From: Fimenecus sp052298855
GTDB lineage: Bacteria > Bacillota > Clostridia > Oscillospirales > Acutalibacteraceae
Assembly (NCBI GenBank): GCA_052298855.1
Contig: DAVZXP010000010.1
Location: forward strand, 1 to 64,000
DNA: 64,000 nucleotides
Direction of reading: 5' to 3'
Positions 42,603 through 51,353 of the stretch are shown here, piece after piece. The position numbers and the translations under genes were made by a program. Each line of letters begins with the position of its first letter. Within the stretch, counting starts at the first letter, position 1. The notes beneath the pieces were generated by a model. It was not told the origin of the DNA. It saw nothing but the letters and a program-made list of their open reading frames with translations, and searched no databases.

Positions 42603-43196
42603 ATGGCAAACGCAAATGAATTACAGGCGATAGTCGAGGCTGTTTTGTTTGCTTCGGGCGAGCCGCTTGAGTTGAGTCGCTTGTCAGAGGTGCTTGACAT
42701 TGAGGACGAGCAGACGCAGCAGATTTTGTTAAATCTTGCGGCTGAGCTTGATGAAAGACACAGCGGAATTTGTCTTTTGGAGCTTGACGGCAAATATCAG
42801 CTGTCAACGAGAACAAAATACGGCGATTACATAAGAAAAATTCTTGAGGTTAAGAAAAATGCGCCGCTTTCGCAGGCTGCATTTGAGGTTCTTGCGGTCG
42901 TGGCTTACAATCAGCCTGTTACAAAGGCTTTTATCGAGCAGGTACGAGGCGTTGATTGCTCAGGTGTTATCGCAACCCTTTGCCAAAAGAAGCTTATTGA
43001 GGAAAAGGGCAGACTTGAATTGCCGGGCAGACCCTTGGTTTACGGTACTACAACAGATTTCCTTAGGTGCTTTTCGTTTTCTTCACTTGGAGATTTACCC
43101 GAATTACCTAATGACCAAAATACCGACAGGCAGTTGATGCTTGACGAAACTGTCACAGAGTCCGAAAAGGGCGAAAGCAGTAGTGAAAACGAATAA
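42603..43196 (+). CDS. scpB: Segregation and condensation protein B
   Basis: A 197-residue protein with two winged-helix domains. VEAVLFASGEPLELSRLSEV and LSQAAFEVLAVVAYNQPVTK, then RLELPGRPLVYGTT and FLRCFSFSSLGDLPELP, are the family's conserved blocks. It forms a dimer that binds ScpA in the Smc complex. Shortly after scpA in the same transcript. Confidence 0.95.
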   Translation: MANANELQAIVEAVLFASGEPLELSRLSEVLDIEDEQTQQILLNLAAELDERHSGICLLELDGKYQLSTRTKYGDYIRKILEVKKNAPLSQAAFEVLAVVAYNQPVTKAFIEQVRGVDCSGVIATLCQKKLIEEKGRLELPGRPLVYGTTTDFLRCFSFSSLGDLPELPNDQNTDRQLMLDETVTESEKGESSSENE

Positions 43197-43225
43197 AATT
43201 ATAATTTTTAAAAAGGGGGATATAT

Positions 43226-43948
43226 ATGAAAGCATTGATTATAATACTTGCAATAATACTGTTTTTTGTTCTCCTTTTAAGCATTAGATTTAGGATAGAA
43301 GCTGAATATTTTGATGAATTCTGCTTGAAAATCAAATGGCTGTTTTTCAGTATTTCTATTTATCCGCTTGATGAAAAAATCCTCAAGCTAATAAATAAAA
43401 TGACGAAGGATAAAAAGCCAAAAGAAGCTCCTGCCGAGCCTGAGGACAACAAGCAGGAAGAGGAAGCAATTACCAAAAAAGAAAACCCGTTCAAGAAGTT
43501 CTATGAAAATCAAGGCTTTGACGGCGTTATGGAGCTTGTAAATAACGGTGTAGACGCTCTCGGAACAATGATGAAGGGAATGAAAAAGCATTTCATCATT
43601 GATGATATGTATCTTTGGGTTACAGTATCAAAAAACCACGATGCGGCAGGAACTGCACTTGAATACGGTAATATTTGCCAAAAGGTATTTCCGTCACTGG
43701 GCTATATTTGCTCAAATTTCAAGGTTAAGAGATATGATATTGAGATAAATCCCGATTTTATCGGAACGCTCAGCAGTGCGAAGTTCGTGTTTAACTGTTC
43801 GTTCAGACCGTTGTTCTTAATAAACTCTGCGATTGCTTTTGCGTTTAGATTTTTATTTAATGTTGTTTTTAAATTTCTTTTTTCAAAACCGAAAAAAGAC
43901 ACTATAAATAATGAGTTACAAAATACAGAAGGCGGTGCTATTCAATGA
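43226..43948 (+). CDS. DUF2953 membrane-associated protein (YtfI-like)
   Basis: A 240-residue protein with an N-terminal membrane helix (LIIILAIILFFVLLLSI), a Lys/Glu/Pro-rich stretch (~55-90), and a C-terminal DUF2953 domain with KVKRYDIEINPDF and a second hydrophobic patch near the end. This family always travels with gerW/ytfJ, as it does here (overlap ATGA). It is thought to be linked to sporulation; its molecular role is unknown. Ribosome site AAAGGGGG precedes ATG. Confidence 0.82.
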   Translation: MKALIIILAIILFFVLLLSIRFRIEAEYFDEFCLKIKWLFFSISIYPLDEKILKLINKMTKDKKPKEAPAEPEDNKQEEEAITKKENPFKKFYENQGFDGVMELVNNGVDALGTMMKGMKKHFIIDDMYLWVTVSKNHDAAGTALEYGNICQKVFPSLGYICSNFKVKRYDIEINPDFIGTLSSAKFVFNCSFRPLFLINSAIAFAFRFLFNVVFKFLFSKPKKDTINNELQNTEGGAIQ

Positions 43949-44370
43949 AAGAACAGTCAGCAGCAGGAATTCTCGAAACAACTATTGAAAAGGTGAAAAA
44001 CCTTGTTAACGTCAGTACGATTATCGGTGATCCGATGACGGTTGACGGCGGAATTACAATTATTCCCGTTTCAAAGGTAACATACGGTTTTGCTTCGGGC
44101 GGTTCCGACTTCCCCTCAAAATCAAACAAAGAAATCTTCGGCGGTGGCGGTGGAGCAGGCGTTACAATTACACCTGTTGCATTCCTTGTAGTTTCCGACG
44201 GAGAAGTTACTCTTAAACACATTACAGCTTATGATAATGCGGCTGAAAGAGTTGTTAACCTTGTTCCCGAAATGTTTGATAAGGTTACAAGCGTTGTTAA
44301 CAAGGCAAAGAAAGAAAAGAGTGAAGCTGCAAAGGCAGAAGAGCCTGTTGTAAGCGTTACCGCAGAGTAA
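43945..44370 (+). CDS. ytfJ: Sporulation protein YtfJ/GerW
   Basis: A 141-residue protein with the YtfJ pattern: an N-terminal helix, VGDPM-like IIGDPMTVDGGITIIPVSKV, YGFASGGSDF, and a Gly-rich FGGGGGAGVTITPVAFLVV block. In Bacillus and Clostridia it is a forespore-associated protein needed for normal germination. Its start overlaps the DUF2953 stop, and a D,D-carboxypeptidase of sporulation type follows. Confidence 0.92.
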   Translation: MKEQSAAGILETTIEKVKNLVNVSTIIGDPMTVDGGITIIPVSKVTYGFASGGSDFPSKSNKEIFGGGGGAGVTITPVAFLVVSDGEVTLKHITAYDNAAERVVNLVPEMFDKVTSVVNKAKKEKSEAAKAEEPVVSVTAE

Positions 44371-44385
44371 TAAAATATAAAATAA

Positions 44386-44427
44386 TTTAATCACCGCCTG
44401 CATATTTTTAATAGGCAGGTGGTTGAT
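44386..44427 (+). promoter_or_regulatory. Hairpin covering the dacF-type ribosome site
   Basis: ATCACC-GCCTGC (44390-44401) can pair with GGCAGGTGGTTGAT (44414-44427) across an AT-rich loop. The right arm is the ribosome site AGGTGG, so the fold would hide it. It has no T-run, so it is more a translation-control hairpin than a terminator. Confidence 0.45.
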
Positions 44428-45567
44428 TTGCGTAAAGAGATAAGAATAATATTGTTGAGCTTAATAACGATATTATTGTTGAGTATCGGTGCTTATGCCG
44501 AGGATGAGCAAGTTGATATTTCAGCTTCTTCGGCTGTTTTGCTTATAAGCGGCTCAAATGAAGTTTTGTTTGAAAAATCTGCTTATGAAAAGCGACCCAT
44601 GGCAAGTACAACTAAAATTATGAGCTCGATTATCGCCATTGAAAGCGGCAGACTTGACGAGGAAATTACCGTAACTCAGGAAATGACGGCGGTAGAAGGT
44701 ACATCTATGGGTCTTTTACCGAATGACAGGGTAAGCGTTTCTGAATTGGTCTATGGAATGCTGTTGTCATCCGGTAACGATGCGGCTAATGCGACCGCTA
44801 TTACTATTGCGGGCAGTACAGACGCATTTGTTTCAATGATGAACGATAAGGCAAAACAAATCGGTATGCTTTCGACTCATTTTGCGACCCCGTCGGGACT
44901 TGATGCCAATGACCATTATTCAACTGCATATGATATGGCTCTGCTCGGTTCTTATGCTATCGGGAATAGGCAATTTTTGGATATATGCTCTTCTTCGTCG
45001 GCTGTTGTGGATTACGGTAATCCGCCATATAAGCGTAGACTTACCAACCATAATAAACTGCTCAAAATTTATGACGGTGCAATCGGTATAAAGACAGGCT
45101 TTACCAAGAAAAGCGGCAGATGTCTTGTTTCCGCCGCAGAAAGAGACGGAGTTACGCTTGTTTGCGTTACGCTAAATGATGCGGATGATTGGAATGACCA
45201 CAAAAAGCTGCTTGATTACGGCTTTGGTATAGTGAAGCGGTATGATAATTATCAAAGAGATTTCTTAATCAGTATTGTCGGCGGAAAAGACGTTTTTGCC
45301 AATGCACAGCTGCAAAGGGTGCCGAAAATCGGCTCACTTGACGGGCAAATTACTCAAAAGGTGTTTGTTGAGCATTTTTTATATGCTCCCGTAAATAAAA
45401 ATGACGTTGTCGGTTATTCTCAGTTTTATTATCAAAACGGAGCACTTGCCGATACCGTGCCCATAATCATTAAAAGCGATATAGGGCAAAACGAATACGA
45501 AGAGAAGGCTAAAGTTAGCTTTATATATAGAATTTTAAGAAAAATCAAGGGAGAAAAAGATGGCTGA
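44428..45567 (+). CDS. D-alanyl-D-alanine carboxypeptidase, DacF/DacB type
   Basis: A 379-residue penicillin-binding protein 5-type enzyme with a signal peptide (IILLSLITILLLSIGAYA). Active-site motifs are ASTTKIMSS (Ser ~60, Lys ~63), SSGNDAAN and KTGFTKKSG. The C-terminal domain is shorter than in housekeeping PBP5. It trims D-Ala from peptidoglycan stem peptides. Position after ytfJ points to a sporulation role (cortex or germ-cell wall). TTG 44428 is the likely start, five bases after AGGTGG; a GTG nine bases earlier lies inside that ribosome site. Confidence 0.9.
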   Translation: MRKEIRIILLSLITILLLSIGAYAEDEQVDISASSAVLLISGSNEVLFEKSAYEKRPMASTTKIMSSIIAIESGRLDEEITVTQEMTAVEGTSMGLLPNDRVSVSELVYGMLLSSGNDAANATAITIAGSTDAFVSMMNDKAKQIGMLSTHFATPSGLDANDHYSTAYDMALLGSYAIGNRQFLDICSSSSAVVDYGNPPYKRRLTNHNKLLKIYDGAIGIKTGFTKKSGRCLVSAAERDGVTLVCVTLNDADDWNDHKKLLDYGFGIVKRYDNYQRDFLISIVGGKDVFANAQLQRVPKIGSLDGQITQKVFVEHFLYAPVNKNDVVGYSQFYYQNGALADTVPIIIKSDIGQNEYEEKAKVSFIYRILRKIKGEKDG

Positions 45568-46288
45568 CGATAAAATCAGACTTCAAAAATATCTTGCCGA
45601 ATGCGGCGTTGCTTCAAGGAGAAAATCCGAGGAATTGATTGCAGCAGGCAAGGTAAAGGTCAACGGCGTAACAGCTTTGATAGGCGATAAGGTAAACCCG
45701 AAGCACGATAAGGTTACCGTTAGCGGCAAAAAGGTTGTAAGCGTTAAGAAAAATGTTTATATTATGCTCAACAAGCCGAGAGGCTTTATTACCACAATGA
45801 ATGACGAGCACGACAGAAAATGCGTAGCAGAGCTTGTTAAGGATATAAATACAAGGGTTTATCCCGTCGGTCGCCTTGACAGAGAGTCCGAGGGCTTGCT
45901 TATAATGACGAATGACGGCGAATTTACAAACGCTCTGACTCATCCGTCAAAACACGTTCCCAAGACATACAGAGTTACTATCAGACCTACCATTACAAAA
46001 GAACAGGCAACTGAATTTCGAAACGGTATTGAAATTGACGGCAGAATGACTGCTCCTGCCGATTTAAGAATATTGGAAGCACAGGAAAACAGAACCGTTG
46101 TTGAGGTTACAATTTATGAGGGCAGAAACAGACAGATAAGAAAAATGTTTGAGGCACTCGGCATAGAGGTCGCAAGGCTTAAACGCACAAAGGTAGGTAA
46201 TTTGAAGCTCGGTATGTTAAAACAAGGTGCGTACAGGCACTTAACCGAAGACGAAGTAAGCTCTCTTTGTGAGCTTGCAGGCAAATGA
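45560..46288 (+). CDS. rluB: RsuA/RluB-family rRNA pseudouridine synthase
   Basis: A 242-residue enzyme: an S4 RNA-binding domain first (IRLQKYLAECGVASRRKSEE), then the synthase domain with YPVGRLDRESEGLLIMTNDG (catalytic Asp) and the EGRNRQIRKMFEALG motif. It should make pseudouridine in 23S rRNA (RluB-type); assignment within the RsuA/RluB/E/F group is by Gram-positive context (scpA-scpB-dac-rluB) and is less certain. Overlaps the carboxypeptidase gene by eight bases. Confidence 0.9.
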   Translation: MADDKIRLQKYLAECGVASRRKSEELIAAGKVKVNGVTALIGDKVNPKHDKVTVSGKKVVSVKKNVYIMLNKPRGFITTMNDEHDRKCVAELVKDINTRVYPVGRLDRESEGLLIMTNDGEFTNALTHPSKHVPKTYRVTIRPTITKEQATEFRNGIEIDGRMTAPADLRILEAQENRTVVEVTIYEGRNRQIRKMFEALGIEVARLKRTKVGNLKLGMLKQGAYRHLTEDEVSSLCELAGK

Positions 46289-46313
46289 TTTTATCGTATT
46301 TGGTAAGATAATA

Positions 46314-46342
46314 TTGACATTAGTTGATAAAAATAGTAAAAT
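46314..46342 (+). promoter_or_regulatory. Near-consensus sigma-A promoter of the yicC operon
   Basis: TTGACA (46314-46319), a 17-base spacer and TAAAAT (46337-46342), 28 bases before the yicC start. It probably drives the long run yicC to spoVM. Confidence 0.85.
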
Positions 46343-46370
46343 ATTAGGACTAAATTAGGACGGTATAATT

Positions 46371-47249
46371 ATGATAAGAAGTATGACAGGTTACGGCAGG
46401 GCTGAAGAAACTGTCGATTCAATGAACATTGTCGTAGAAATAAAAAGTGTTAATCACAGATATTTCGAGTTTTTCGCAAAGGTGCCGAGAGTGTACGGCT
46501 TCCTTGAGGAAAAGCTCAAAGCATTTACAAATTCTCTTGTTTCAAGAGGTAAGATTGAATGCTATGTCAGCATTGAATGCCTTGAGGACTCGGAAACTCA
46601 AATTGTTGTGAATAAGGCACTTGCCGAAGGGTATCTCAACGCAGTTAAGACACTTGCAGAGGATTATTCGATTGACGGCACAATTTCCGCTATGACTCTT
46701 TCACGTTATCCTGATGTACTTTCCGTTCATAAAGCCGCTGATGATGAAGATAAAATTTGGAATGCGGTTAAGGTTGTTGCAAAGGATGCTATTGACAAAT
46801 TTATAAATATGCGTCAGGCAGAGGGCGAAAAGCTCAAAGCCGACGTCCTTTCACGAGCTGATTACATTATTGAATGTGTTGAGTTTGTCGAGGAACGTTC
46901 GCCGCAGACGGTAAAGGAATATAACGAAAAGCTTAAAGCAAGAATTCAGGAGCTTATCGGAGATGCGACGGTTGATGAGCAGAGGCTGTTAAATGAAGCT
47001 GCTATTTATGCGGATAAAATTGCCGTTGCAGAGGAAACTGTTCGTTTGAGAAGTCACATTTCACAGCTTCGTACATTTTTGGAGGCTGATGAGGCGATAG
47101 GAAGGAAGCTCGACTTTCTTGTTCAGGAAATCAACAGAGAGGCGAATACAATCGGCTCTAAGGCACAGGACGTTGAAATTGCAAAGCGTGTGATTTCAAT
47201 TAAGGCGGAAGTAGAAAAAATTCGTGAGCAAATCCAAAACATCGAATAA
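46371..47249 (+). CDS. yicC: YicC/YloC-family endoribonuclease
   Basis: A 292-residue protein with the family opening IRSMTGYGRAE and SVNHRYFEFFAKVPR, and the C-terminal block SHISQLRTFLEADEAIGRKL, QEINREANTIGSKAQD. YicC proteins are metal-dependent RNases or RNA-decay modulators. First gene of a conserved Firmicutes operon, followed by remA, gmk and rpoZ. Confidence 0.94.
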   Translation: MIRSMTGYGRAEETVDSMNIVVEIKSVNHRYFEFFAKVPRVYGFLEEKLKAFTNSLVSRGKIECYVSIECLEDSETQIVVNKALAEGYLNAVKTLAEDYSIDGTISAMTLSRYPDVLSVHKAADDEDKIWNAVKVVAKDAIDKFINMRQAEGEKLKADVLSRADYIIECVEFVEERSPQTVKEYNEKLKARIQELIGDATVDEQRLLNEAAIYADKIAVAEETVRLRSHISQLRTFLEADEAIGRKLDFLVQEINREANTIGSKAQDVEIAKRVISIKAEVEKIREQIQNIE

Positions 47250-47261
47250 GGAAGTTGTAAA

Positions 47262-47525
47262 ATGAAACTTGTAAACATCGGCTTCGGTAATGCGGTAAAC
47301 GCAAGCCGTGTGCTTTCAGTTGTAAATCCCGAATCGGCACCTGTTAAGCGATTGATACAGGACGCAAAGGATCAAAAGCTTTTGATTGATGCCACACAGG
47401 GAAGGCGGACAAGGGCAGTAATTATTACCGACAGCAATCATGTTATTTTGTCCTATCTTCAAACGGAGAAGATTTTAAGCAGATTTAATGAAGAAAACGA
47501 TACGGAGGAACCGATAAATGAATAA
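47262..47525 (+). CDS. remA: RemA-family (DUF370) regulator
   Basis: An 87-residue protein: KLVNIGFGNAVNASRVLSVV, SAPVKRLIQDAKDQ, DATQGRRTRAVIITDSNHVI and LSYLQTEKI match the DUF370/RemA family, a DNA-binding regulator of matrix genes in Bacillus subtilis that is widely kept in Clostridia, where its role is less known. Position between yicC and gmk is standard. Overlaps gmk by eight bases. Confidence 0.92.
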   Translation: MKLVNIGFGNAVNASRVLSVVNPESAPVKRLIQDAKDQKLLIDATQGRRTRAVIITDSNHVILSYLQTEKILSRFNEENDTEEPINE

Positions 47526-48075
47526 AAAAGGAAGACTTGTTCTTTTCTCGGGTCCTTCGGGCGTCGGAAAAGATACTTTACTTGATATTCTCTTGGAAAA
47601 GAAGCCTGAAATTCGTCACTCTGTGTCGATTACAACAAGGAAAAAGAGAGAAAATGAGGTAGACGGCGTTGATTATTTTTTCATATCCCGTGACAGATTT
47701 GAAAATATGATTGACAACAACGGCGTTCTCGAATATACTCAATACGGTGTTAATCTTTACGGTACACCGAAAGAGCCGATTGATAATTGGTTGAGCGAGG
47801 GCGAAACCGTTATTCTTAAAATCGAGGTTCACGGTGCTGAAAATATCAAAAAGATGTATCCGGAGGAATCTGTTGCAATATTTATAATGCCGCCGTCAAT
47901 AGAGGTTCTTGAGCAAAGGCTTCGTAACAGAGGCACCGAAAATGAAGAGGACCTTATCAGACGAATGGAAATTGCGACTTCCGAGATTGAAAAAAGCGTT
48001 GATTATGATTATATAATCGTAAATGACAATCTTGAAAGCGCCGCTAACGAAGTTCTTAAAATCTTAGATAATTAA
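47518..48075 (+). CDS. gmk: Guanylate kinase
   Basis: A 185-residue enzyme converting GMP to GDP with ATP. P-loop FSGPSGVGKDTLLDILL, then SITTRKKRENEVDGVDYFF (GMP-binding), EYTQYGVNLYGTPK and the lid RLRNRGTENEEDLIRRM. Length is normal, and it overlaps remA. Confidence 0.96.
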   Translation: MNKKGRLVLFSGPSGVGKDTLLDILLEKKPEIRHSVSITTRKKRENEVDGVDYFFISRDRFENMIDNNGVLEYTQYGVNLYGTPKEPIDNWLSEGETVILKIEVHGAENIKKMYPEESVAIFIMPPSIEVLEQRLRNRGTENEEDLIRRMEIATSEIEKSVDYDYIIVNDNLESAANEVLKILDN

Positions 48076-48097
48076 AATGTTCAGAGAGGTAATATTT

Positions 48098-48310
48098 ATG
48101 GTATTCAATCCAAATTTAACAAAAGTTTTATCAAATCATCTCAGCCGTTATTCGCTTGTTATCGCAACAGCAAAAAGAGCGAGAGAAATTTCAGAAGAGG
48201 CTGAAGCAAACGGCGAAATTCTCACAGAAAAGCCTGTAAGCCTTGCACTTGATGAAATTGTTCAAGGCAAAATCAAGGTTATCGAGCCTGAAGAAATCAG
48301 ATATTTATAA
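48098..48310 (+). CDS. rpoZ: DNA-directed RNA polymerase omega subunit
   Basis: A 70-residue protein. SRYSLVIATAKRAREISEEA and KPVSLALDEIVQGKIKV are the two conserved omega helices. It helps assemble and stabilise RNA polymerase. ATG 48098 lies eight bases behind GAGAGG; the frame is open upstream to ATG 48077 but that start has no ribosome site. Lies between gmk and priA as in other Firmicutes; the coaBC gene often found here is missing. Confidence 0.92.
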   Translation: MVFNPNLTKVLSNHLSRYSLVIATAKRAREISEEAEANGEILTEKPVSLALDEIVQGKIKVIEPEEIRYL

Positions 48311-48340
48311 TTTTATCGGTAATTGTTGTCGGGAGGTGGT

Positions 48341-50803
48341 ATGTCTATGACCGAAATCATTGCTAAGGTAGCGGTGGAAAACACAGCTTACAGCTTTGAT
48401 GAGGCATTTGATTATGCCATTCCCGATTTTTTGCGTTCTGAGGTTAAAGCAGGAGTCAGAGTTCTTGTTCCTTTTGGACGGGGAAATACAAAAAGACAGG
48501 GTATTGTCTTTGCGCTTCGTGAAAATAAAGCAAGTGTTGAGCTTAAAAGTATTTCTGCGGTGCTTGATACGGCGCCGCTTCTTAATAATGAAATGCTAAG
48601 GCTCGCCGTCTTTCTCAAGGAGCAGACCTTTTGCACTTTATATGACGGTGCAAAGGCTATGCTGCCGTCGGGCTTCGGTCTGAAATTTGTAAATTCATAT
48701 ATGCTCAATCCTAATTTTGTATATGACGAAGATATGAACCTTTCAGAGGACGAGCGTGCTGTTATAGAATACTTGAAAACAAAGGATTATGTCTTTGAAA
48801 ATAAAATTATTAAGGATTTAGGCTTTGACAAAAATTCCGATATTGTAAAAGGCTTATGCTCAAAGGGCTATATTATCAGCAATGCTTTTTCGGTTGAAAG
48901 AGTCGGAAATGCTTCCGTTAAAACCGCAAGGCTTACTGAGTTTTACTTTGAAAGTGAATCGTTACCCAAGTTTTCGGCTAAACAAAAGTCTGTCATAAAA
49001 TTACTTGAGGATATCGGCTCTGCGAGCGTTAAAGAAATTTGTTATTTTACCGGTGTTACCTATGCCGTTGTCGTTACCTTGCAGAAAAAAGGTATTATTG
49101 AGGTTTTTGAGAACGAAACATACCGTAAGCCTAAAATTCAAAAAGGACTTCATAAGAGCAAGGAATTAGTCCTTTCCGATAAGCAGAATAAAGCTTATTC
49201 GGAATTGTCTGAAAAATACCGTGAGGGCAAGGCTCATACGTCGCTTTTGTTCGGAGTAACGGGCTCGGGCAAAACGACCGTTTATCTAAAGCTTATTGAC
49301 GATGCGATAAAAGACGGTAAATCCGTTATTTTTATGGTTCCCGAAATTTCGCTCACACCGCAAATGCTCTCGATTTTTTATGAGAGATACGGCGATGATG
49401 TCGCTGTTTTTCACAGCGGACTTTCAATGGGCGAACGCAAGGACGAGTGGAAAAGAGTTTATGAAAATAAAGCGAAAATTGCAGTCGGTACACGTTCGGC
49501 AATTTTTGCACCGACAGAGAATTTGGGTCTGATTATAATTGATGAGGAGCAGGAAGCCTCTTATAAATCGGAAATGACCCCGAGATACAATGCGAAGGAC
49601 GTTGCAAAATTCAGGGCTAAATATAACAATTGCCTGCTTGTGCTTGCTTCGGCAACTCCGTCAATATCGGATTATGCGGCGGCAAAAAGCGGCTCAATCT
49701 CTCTCAGCGTTATCGACGAGCGATACGGTAATGCTGTTTTGCCCGAGGTAATTACAACCGAAATGAAATATGCTGCCGATTCAAAGGTGCGTAATAATCT
49801 TTCGCAGGAACTTGAAAATGCAATCGGCGAAGCTCTTTCTCAACGCAGACAATCAATTCTTTTATTAAACAGACGAGGCTTTAATACCTTTGCTTCGTGT
49901 GGTGCTTGCGGAAAGGTTAAGGTTTGTCCGCATTGCAGCATTTCATTGACCTATCATTCAAAAAACAAACGCTTAATGTGCCATTATTGCGGATATTCCG
50001 AGCCGTTTACAGATACCTGTTCTTATTGCGGCGAAAAAGCAGTTGTGTATTCGGGCTTCGGTACGCAGAAGCTTGAGGACGAGCTTCACGAAAAGTTTCC
50101 CGATGCAAATGTGTTAAGGCTTGATACCGATTCAACGTCGGCACGTTATTCGTTTGAAAACTCACTTAAAGATTTTGCTGACGGCAAATATGATATTTTA
50201 GTCGGTACTCAAATGGTTGCAAAGGGACTTGATTTTCCGAATGTAACACTTGTTGGAGTTGTTTCGGTAGATCAGCAGCTGTTTAACGACGATTACAAAA
50301 GTGCCGAAAGAGCATTTGATTTGCTTACACAGGTTGTCGGCAGAGCAGGTAGGGGAGATGTAAAAGGAAAAGCTATAATTCAAACAGGCTTCCCCGACAA
50401 TGAGATTATACGCTTGGCCGCCAAGCAGGATTATGAGTCCTTCTTTAACTCTGAAATAGTGATAAGAAAGGCTTTGATTTATCCGCCGTACTGTGATTTT
50501 TGTTCCGTAAATTTTGTAGGTAAGGACGAAGCACTTACAAAGCAAGCGGCGGAGAGCTTTTTTGAAAGTGCGAAATATTTGCACGGCTACGGTTATCCCG
50601 ACCTCGGAATAATTCTTTTAAGTCCGATTGCGCCGAGAATTGAAAAGGTTGCGGATAAATACCGTAACAGAGTGATAATTAAGTGTAAAAATAACGCAAG
50701 CTTTAGGGCGTATATTTCTACATTGCTTAAAAATTATATGAACGACAGAAAATTTAAGGATGTAACCGTTTTTGCGGATATAAATCCCGAAAATATGTTT
50801 TGA
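48341..50803 (+). CDS. priA: Primosomal replication restart helicase PriA
   Basis: An ~820-residue 3'-5' helicase that restarts stalled replication forks. N-terminal 3'BD (AKVAVENTAYSFDEAFDYAI), winged helix, Walker A LLFGVTGSGKTTVYLKLI, DEEQEAS (Walker B), VLASATPS, the zinc-binding insert with eight cysteines (CGACGKVKVCPHC, CHYCGYSE, CSYCG), and QVVGRAGRGDVKGKAIIQT. The start is ATG 48341 behind GGGAGG, or ATG 48347. Confidence 0.95.
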   Translation: MSMTEIIAKVAVENTAYSFDEAFDYAIPDFLRSEVKAGVRVLVPFGRGNTKRQGIVFALRENKASVELKSISAVLDTAPLLNNEMLRLAVFLKEQTFCTLYDGAKAMLPSGFGLKFVNSYMLNPNFVYDEDMNLSEDERAVIEYLKTKDYVFENKIIKDLGFDKNSDIVKGLCSKGYIISNAFSVERVGNASVKTARLTEFYFESESLPKFSAKQKSVIKLLEDIGSASVKEICYFTGVTYAVVVTLQKKGIIEVFENETYRKPKIQKGLHKSKELVLSDKQNKAYSELSEKYREGKAHTSLLFGVTGSGKTTVYLKLIDDAIKDGKSVIFMVPEISLTPQMLSIFYERYGDDVAVFHSGLSMGERKDEWKRVYENKAKIAVGTRSAIFAPTENLGLIIIDEEQEASYKSEMTPRYNAKDVAKFRAKYNNCLLVLASATPSISDYAAAKSGSISLSVIDERYGNAVLPEVITTEMKYAADSKVRNNLSQELENAIGEALSQRRQSILLLNRRGFNTFASCGACGKVKVCPHCSISLTYHSKNKRLMCHYCGYSEPFTDTCSYCGEKAVVYSGFGTQKLEDELHEKFPDANVLRLDTDSTSARYSFENSLKDFADGKYDILVGTQMVAKGLDFPNVTLVGVVSVDQQLFNDDYKSAERAFDLLTQVVGRAGRGDVKGKAIIQTGFPDNEIIRLAAKQDYESFFNSEIVIRKALIYPPYCDFCSVNFVGKDEALTKQAAESFFESAKYLHGYGYPDLGIILLSPIAPRIEKVADKYRNRVIIKCKNNASFRAYISTLLKNYMNDRKFKDVTVFADINPENMF

Positions 50804-50813
50804 GGTGTATAAA

Positions 50814-51296
50814 ATGGCTATAAGACAAATCAGAATAAATGATGACCCAATATTAAAAAAGACAAGCAGAAAGGTTGAGGTCTTTGATGAAAGACTTGAT
50901 ATTTTGCTTGATGATATGAAGGATACCTTATATAAAGCCGAGGGCTGCGGTCTTGCGGCTGTTCAGGTAGGCGTTCTCAAAAGAGTTGTTCTTGTAGATG
51001 TCGGAGACGGTCTTTTGGAGCTTATCAACCCCGAAATTATCGAGGCGACAGGCGAACAGTATGAGGTTGAGGGCTGCCTTTCCTTGCCGGGTAAAAGCGG
51101 CATTACCAAGCGCCCTATGTGCGTAAAGGTTAAGGCGCAAAACAGAGACGGCAGATGGTGTCAGTACAAGGGCGAGGGTCTTAAAGCAAGAGCCTTTTGC
51201 CATGAAATTGACCATCTTGACGGACATCTTTACACCGAAAGGCTTGCACCCGAAGAGGTTATAAACCAAATTAAATTGGAAAACGACATAGACTAA
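50814..51296 (+). CDS. def: Peptide deformylase
   Basis: A 160-residue metalloenzyme removing formyl groups from new proteins. All three motifs are intact: GCGLAAVQVG, EGCLSLPG and CHEIDHLDGHLYTERL (HExxH). ATG 50814 follows TGAGGTG at a good distance. Ten bases after priA and 57 bases before fmt, the standard order. Confidence 0.96.
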   Translation: MAIRQIRINDDPILKKTSRKVEVFDERLDILLDDMKDTLYKAEGCGLAAVQVGVLKRVVLVDVGDGLLELINPEIIEATGEQYEVEGCLSLPGKSGITKRPMCVKVKAQNRDGRWCQYKGEGLKARAFCHEIDHLDGHLYTERLAPEEVINQIKLENDID

Positions 51297-51353
51297 TAAA
51301 AGCCTTAAAAGCTGTAATCGGCTTAAAAACTTATCAGCAGAAAGGTTAATAAT

